A DNA stretch of 8,790 nucleotides from Candidatus Omnitrophota bacterium (GTDB taxonomy: Bacteria; Omnitrophota; Gorgyraeia; Gygaellales; Profunditerraquicolaceae). Location: assembly GCA_018818365.1 (NCBI GenBank), contig JAHISH010000219.1, positions 1 to 8,790 of the forward strand. The letters run 5' to 3'. The notes under the pieces are model-generated. The model was not told where the DNA came from and did not search any database. It saw nothing but the letters and a program-made list of their open reading frames with translations. Both the position numbers and the translations under genes were made by a program. This document shows, piece by piece, positions 1-6,900 of this stretch (position 1 is its first letter; every line of letters starts with the position of its first letter).

Positions 1-1
1 A

Positions 2-905
2 GATGCTGTCTTAGATGCGTGTAATGCAGGAGACGTGATGATGATTGGGTTGCGTTGGGAACACGTATGGGAAGGAGAGCAAGGGGTATATACAAGGTTA
101 CAGGATCTAGTTAAGAGCAGGATTCAGTACAATGATGCGAGAGAAACTGCAGGGAGAGGAAGGTTGAAATTTATTTGGTGTCTCTTTAACGAATATAATT
201 TCAAAGAGTACTGGCGGTTACCGGAGCAGCTTCGAAATGAAGATAGAAGTGTTAATATGGCCTTGCTTGCCCAGGTGACTAATGGTGCGGCGCAGGCAAT
301 ACACGAAATTGACAGAGAGTCTCCGGTTACGACTGCCTTAGGCGCTAGTACCGCGCGTGATGAGGATACTAAGAATTTATCGATTATTTTTAAAAATACC
401 GATCAGATAGATTTCTATTCTTTCAACGCTTACTATTACCTCTACCCGGAGGATTTAATCTTGTACTACCTTATGTTCGCGCAGGAAGCGGACAATAGGC
501 CTATATGGATCTCCGAAATCGGCGCAGACTCTTACGATAATAGAGGCGGTTTGGAAGACGGCGATACATTCAGGAAACAACATATGCTTGATGATTTCAG
601 CCGCATGGAGCAGCTTGATCAAGATGCTTTGGGCAGATTTATTGATCGCGTAAAGCATACCAATACTCAGGCTCGGTTCTATCTTGAAGTGTTGCCAAAA
701 CTGATGAATTATCCGGAGTTCTTGATGGGTTTTACGATGTTTGAGTTGAGGAATGAAACAGGGACGGATAAAGATAATACCGTAAGTGTCGGTGCGTTCT
801 ACGATCAATATTCTAATGAAGAACACTATGGTTTATATTATGATACGGGCGAAATCAAGCCTGCTGGGCATATGATCAGACATCTGCTTTCCCGAAAAGG
901 CGGGC
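2..905 (+). other. Domain: clan GH-A glycoside hydrolase / transglycosylase, C-terminal part of TIM barrel
   Basis: Residues 1-301 of the visible chain. A strand ending in IWCLFNEYN places an Asn-Glu pair at N63-E64 (bases 188-193), as in the acid/base position on strand 4 of clan GH-A barrels. DFYSFNAYYY follows (about bases 410-440), like the strand-6 segment of these enzymes. IWISEIGADSY (503-535) puts a candidate nucleophile at E172 (515-517), 108 residues after E64, a normal spacing. The end, EEHYGLYYDTGEIKPAG (818-868), matches the EE-[WY]-[WY]-G-L...KPA closing segment of GH2-TIM-like proteins. The early barrel strands lie upstream. Family cannot be fixed by eye: GH2 TIM-barrel, GH72 (1,3-beta-glucanosyltransferase), GH17 and GH5 relatives all fit. 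The reaction would be hydrolysis or transfer of a beta-glycan, outside the cytoplasm given the downstream membrane helix. Both catalytic Glu candidates are present, so the domain looks active. Confidence 0.75.
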
Positions 906-3900
906 AGTTTGTGAATATCAAAGAAGGAGACAGGGAACAACGGGTCTTCAGCACCTTTTATATTCAGGGAACAGATATCCCGTATATGAGAGAAAGTTAT
1001 ATTACCGATGAAATATTAGTCTACGATGCAGACTTAGGTCGGAAGCGGATTACCTGGATACCCAAGGATATCTATTATTTGGTGCATGACAATATGCCCG
1101 CAGAGGATTGGCAGACATGGATTGAGAATGCTCGTCACGGCCGTTTACAGAAGTATCGATTTACCGCGGTCGACTTCGGCTACTTGCATAAGGATTCCCG
1201 TTTCCTTCAGACCAGAGAGTTAGCCAAGATATTCAATCATAACAATACCGGTGAGCCTGAACAGGAACTCTCTACGATGCTGGTTGAAGAAAGTTATGTC
1301 GTCAGCCAGGGAGTGGTTACCGTCTACTTCTACTCCAAAGAGGGATTGCGCCAGTTGACCGGCCCGGCAGAATCAGTTGCCGGACTTTCCGAGCAGGTCA
1401 TCACAGCTATGAACCAGGAAGCCAGAAACACGGCGCAGGAGATAAAAGAGCAGGGAGCAACATCTGTTCCTCAGCTTGACGCGCTATTCAGAAAAACTCC
1501 AACGGCACCGTCAAACGCACCCGTTCCGGCTTCCACGGACTCAATTCCTATGGTTCCAACAACTTCTGGCCACCACATCAGCGCTGAGCTTATGTCGCGC
1601 ACTGCTGCTGATTATAGGACGAAGGGAGAAATAGAGGTTGCCGCTCGCTTTGAGTTGGTAGCAGGTGCGTTACAGTGGCTTGAGCAGTATCTGCATGAAT
1701 CCGGTAAGATGACGGGACCACCCTATGTTGTTGCTACTCGTCAAGACAAGGAAATTATTTACAATCTTTCCCCCGCACAGATCCGCAGCATACTGAGAAG
1801 CTCGTTGAATCCGATCACCCGTCAGGACTATAGTGAAAAAGATATCAACTTTATCATTTCTCAAATTTCACTCCATGAGAGTGGAGATACAGATACGGCA
1901 GGGATTCAGGTTCAGTATGACGCGATTAAAGAATTGCTTACGCAAGAACAAACTGTTTCGGTAAATCCTACTCATTTGAAGTTTGTCCTTGCGGATATCT
2001 ACGACCCTGAAGGTAAAAAGATCGGAAGTCGAATAGTTGGAGAAGCCGAGTATACGTATCGGTATGACTATCGTCTGTTGGAAGATAAAGAGAGAGATGA
2101 AATGCGGCGGATAAGGGATAAGGTTTCGACGAACCCTAATTTGAAATTCCCCGACATTGTCTCGTACATGAGTGATACTGATATTGCGGGCAAAGCCTTG
2201 CAGATTTATCAACTTGTCCCCGTGGGAGACGGAGTTGAAGAGCTTGACGCTATGAAGCAGTTCCGGGGGGTACTGGATAAGAACGGAAGGGCGTTGTTCT
2301 TGATATTTGATGCCTGGCAGCGTATTCGATTCTTGTTCTATTCCCGTAGCGGAGAAGATGTGGCAACTATTGACTACGACTATTACCAGGATGCAGACGG
2401 GAATCCGGTGATAGGGGATATGCGTAGTATCGGTATTGTTTTGGATGTGGAGAAGATTAAAGGCAGCATCAAGGCCAGGGATGAACAGGGTAATGAGATT
2501 GCCATTGAGCCGGATAATCAACCGGAGGTGCAGTTCCAATATGTCTTGGTCTATAATCGCGGCATCAAAGATAAAGAGACTGAGCAATGGTTTATTGAAA
2601 AGAGGAATCGGACCGAATTCGGGGTTTTGGAGGAAGTTCAATACGGGGAATGGTTGGGGGATGAATCTAAGCCAACCGTGAATACCGTTGCTAGCCTCCA
2701 GGAGCTTTCTGGAGAGAGGAAGTTCCAGCGGCTCCAAGAATTAAGGAATAACTTCAGAGTTACGGATATTGAAAGTTTGGTTTATACCCCAGTAACATGG
2801 GAGGAGAAAGATGGGACATGGCGATCTGTCGAGATAGAGCCGTTTGTCAATCCCTTTAACGGGAAGACATACCGACGGGAATATCTGCGGCTTTCCCAGA
2901 TTCCGCGGTTGGTGATGGGGGCTGTGGTTGAAGAGATTGATACTCCCGACGGTAAGAAACTTCTGCCAGTCGGCAGGCCCTATAGCGTTTCTTCATTGTA
3001 CGGTTTGGCCTTCGAACAAAGGGCCGGTCAGAATGCGATGAAGATAGTTCTCATCCGTGAGAACCGTGATTCTGCAAATGAAGACGAGTTTAAGGAAGGG
3101 ATTATTGCCCTTCGTTTCCATACGTTAGAGATAAAGGATATCTTAGGCAGAACCGAAGAGGTGTGGTACGGCCGTAAGAATCAAGATGGCAGCTATACCG
3201 TTGGGCGCGGGGATTCCAAGCTGAGGAAGTTCTACCAGGATACAGGGGAAGGGATTTACTATACCGCCCGTAAAGGTGTAGCTACTGTCCTATTAGATGA
3301 CGAACAAGAGATGGCTTGGAATGTTGCTGAGACCGTGGGCGTCGAAGAAGGAGCGGTTTCTGTACGCTTGCAAGAAGGGATACAGTTTGTCACTCAGGGC
3401 AGGGAAATTATCTTAACGGGCAGAGATGATTATTCCCTGGATTATGTTTCCGGGGAGAAAGAAATTATCTTTGATAATCGGGGCCGCATGTTAAGAGGAG
3501 TCAGTGACTTTGATAACGAAGGCAATCCTCATTACATAAGCTTTGTTGATTCGGCGAACACCTCATATTTGGGAAGGGCACGACGTTTGTTAGGTATCAA
3601 TCCTGCGCTCAGGACGTATTATTATCGTGATTCGGAAGATTATTCTACCTATCGCCCGCAAGATTTGTTTTATACGGATACATTTGCCGGTGGCTTAATG
3701 CTGTCCGGTGACGCGCGTTTTGTGTACGGAAAACAGTATGCCCAGATCCCGCAAGAGCCGGAATTCGATTTGGTGCTAAAATACCAGGTTCTCTCTCCCT
3801 CGGGATTGATGTATTGTGTGCTCTACGATATCTTACGTCCCGGCGATGACGAAGAGAGAGTAAAACTCTACTTCAAGGCAAACCTTCCTTTGTATTCCGT

Positions 3901-6900
3901 TAAAATCGAAGAGGCGACACTTGAAGAATTAACAAAAGATACTCCTCTTCAGGAAGAAACTCCTTATAAAATGTTTTCCATCGAGACATCAGGCCCTGGT
4001 ACCGGCAAGGTGCGGTTTCATGAATACGACCATCAATGGGGAGGGGATTGGGTGTATGCCGATAGGTATCGGGAGTATAAAGGGAATCATTGGGTTTTCT
4101 TCCGCTATAATATGTTTACTACCAGGACGGTGCGTGAGGATGGACAGCGCCAGTGGTACTATCCACAGGATAGTTGGGCCTTGACGTTCATTAAAGATAA
4201 TGTGCGGAACAATACGCTCAATGCTTTGACTGGCAGAAGTTTACCTTCTGATGAAGAATTGCCTGTCCAAGAGCGTTATCTGAAAGATGAGGTTGATCAT
4301 GCGATACCCGCGTTTGTCGCGGCGCCCTTTTCTTTCTGGAAGGTAGGAGTAGCTGTCCTGCCGGCGGTGCTTTTTATCATTGTGACGTTGCACCTCTTAG
4401 GGCCGATTAATATCTTCAGGTGGTGGAGCAGCTTGATGCTTTGGCAGCGCAGGATACGGCTGGGAAGACAGACGCAAAGAGATTCCCAGCAGTATTTAGG
4501 GCAACTATTAACTCTGATGGCTGACGCGGTTACTGTGCAAGACTTGAATGGCATCATGCTTTCTCAGAATCTATCGAGGAGCTTCCGTACCGGACTGCAG
4601 GATTTATTTAATTTCGAACTCCTTACTATAGAACAATTCCATGAGGTCGTAGCAAGGGCGCAGGAGGAGATAGTGGGAAATACGCTGGTTTCGCTTTCTG
4701 CGTTATGTGGTTATTTACTGAACCAGAGCCGCAGTGTTTCGTCTCAGGGGTTGACGCCAGAGCGGTTAGATGCACAGAAACAGGAAGTATTGACTTTACT
4801 GGATCAACTCTTTTCTGCGCATACCGAATCGGAGATACTTAATGTCGTAGAGCGCTTCCCGCAGGATTTTGTCTCGGTGTTGGCGGATCTCTTTAATCAG
4901 GGGATACTTTCCGTTGATGCGGTGAGGGAGATTGTCCAGCGCGCAATAACCGCTGTCTCGGCCCAGCAATCCCTTCAAGTACATAACCCGGCTGATTTCT
5001 CCAAGGTGTGCGGTGTCTATTTGCTGACGCCCGCGCTTGCCGCGCATTACCTTATGACCGAGTGTTTATACGCGGCATTGGTGCCGGTTTTAGATGGGTA
5101 TTTTGATGCGTATCATTTTCATACCGTTCCTCTTATTCTGGATCGTTTAATCCAAGTTAGAAATGGTCTGGTGACGATCATGGGAGGCGGCAGGGCAAAT
5201 TTAGGGGTGGTAATGTTCCGGACGAATGCCCCGGGTCCTTTTGCCTATCTGGATAATTTATTGAAAGTCGCGCAATTGTCTCCTACTGTTCCGAACAATA
5301 ATTCGATTGTCGGGAATCAACAGGTGGTTGTTAATATATTGGAAGAAATGATCGCGTTTGTCCAGACTCATGGCCGCGTGCTTAGTTCCAGTGAATATGA
5401 TGAAATTATATCTCACCATGTTCCTCGTACTCATGTGGCATGGTATGACCTTACGAATGCCTTGAGTGAGCTTATCGGCGGACAGATCCATCGTCATAAC
5501 CGCACGGTTACCAAGCGGGAGATGATTATTGATGACGTATTGCGCCGATATATTGAGTTACGCTCCCGTAGCGTATCAAGGAGGCTGGGGACAGCGCAGG
5601 ACGGCATTTATGTCAAATACAAGAAACGCATGGCAGGTTATGTGGAAGTGCCTCTTGAAGAATATACCGTGATGAGGATGATTCAGCAGGAAATCAATGT
5701 CAATCGTCCAACGTTTGTGGCCCGTATGGTGGAGTTGGCCATGGGGATGCGGCCAGGCCTTGCCCCGCGCATTTTCCCCACCATCATGGCATACGATAGG
5801 TTCTGGTCTTATATATTTATGGATACCGTGCATGGCATATTTGTCGGTGGGATTAAAGCCAAACAGCCGCTCGACCCGAGATTGGTGATGATGGGGCAGG
5901 ATCAATTAGACGATCCGAAAACGGGATTACGCAAGCAGCTGGCTGATAAAGAGCAGGAAATAAGACAGGCAAAGAGCAGGAAACCTAGAGATGGAGCGAG
6001 GATGGCGGAGTTGAATAAAGAACGCGCAGAGAAAGAAGAGCAAATTCGAAATCTTGAAAGGACTATGGCCGGGGTTCAGTCGGAAATTGAGGATACTGTT
6101 CATGGTTCTAACCATGTTAAGTGGAGACCGCAATTCTTCCCGGATGATTTTGACCGGCTGCACAAGCGGCTTTCTCCTTTAAGGAGAAGCTTAGGACTTA
6201 CCTTAGACCAAGCCCGGGAATGTTTGGAACGGGTGATCACCCGGCAGCAGATCGACTTGTTGGAGAGGGCAAGGAGATATGGCAAAGAGGCCGACTATCT
6301 GGCGCTGCAGCCGATGATCAGCGATGCTTTAAATAGTGCTCGGGCCGCGCTTACCGTTGTTCCCGCGCCTGCGACCGCAGAAGATTTTTATAATAGGTTA
6401 TCGGATGCTTTGTTACAATTGACTTTGATTGATGTTCAGCTTATTAACGTCAAGAAAATCTTCCCCTTTGGCCCCGTCATGGATACGCGGGACAGGATGT
6501 TTACCTACCGGGCAAGATTTGTGCAGGAAATAGTGGATGTGGTGCTCTTGCCGCAGAAACGCTTGGAAGCCCAGAAGTTTAAGATACCTCTGGTGAGCTA
6601 TGCCATGAAGATGCGTAGAGTATATTTTCGTTACTTCATGCCGTTATTTGATCGTAGGTTCTGGAATATTCCGGAGAATATCTCCCTGCCGGCGTTGATT
6701 TGGGGAGTGGTGACCAATAGGGATTTCTGGAATGAGATTGGTGAAGAGTTAGGCTTGAGCGACCAGGAAGTGCAGCATATGCGCGGCGGGTTAAATGAAT
6801 TTATGAGAATTTTACGTAATTTTATCTATTACAATTCATTAATGCACTTTTTGATCACCTACATCTGCCTGCCCAAGCTCCTGGCGTCATTAGGCCTGCT

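Noticed and set aside
2436..2681. 81-codon open frame on the minus-strand side or alternate frame within the beta-rich ectodomain
   Set aside because: It has no recognisable content and overlaps the main frame completely. The same reasoning applies to the short frames at 5697-5888, 5576-5905 and 455-826.
1868..2737. 289-codon open frame on the minus strand
   Set aside because: It lies wholly opposite the continuous + strand gene. Its translation has no domain character, and I see no ribosome binding site or codon pattern supporting it. It is a mirror effect of the codon composition of the main frame.
3470..3550. YD/RHS repeat toxin shell
   Set aside because: The two FDN-x-G units are suggestive, but there is no regular GxxxRYxYDxxG repeat anywhere in the ectodomain, so an RHS/YD call is not supported.
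5009..5095. Possible extra transmembrane helix in the cytoplasmic region
   Set aside because: The stretch contains His, Thr and Glu in the hydrophobic core and lacks flanking charge asymmetry. A buried helix is more likely, and one extra span would upset the otherwise consistent topology.
6101..6116. Near-perfect inverted repeat catggtt-ct-aaccatg
   Set aside because: A 7-base stem with a 2-base centre inside a coding region, with no T-run. It is too short to be a terminator or operator here and is consistent with chance.
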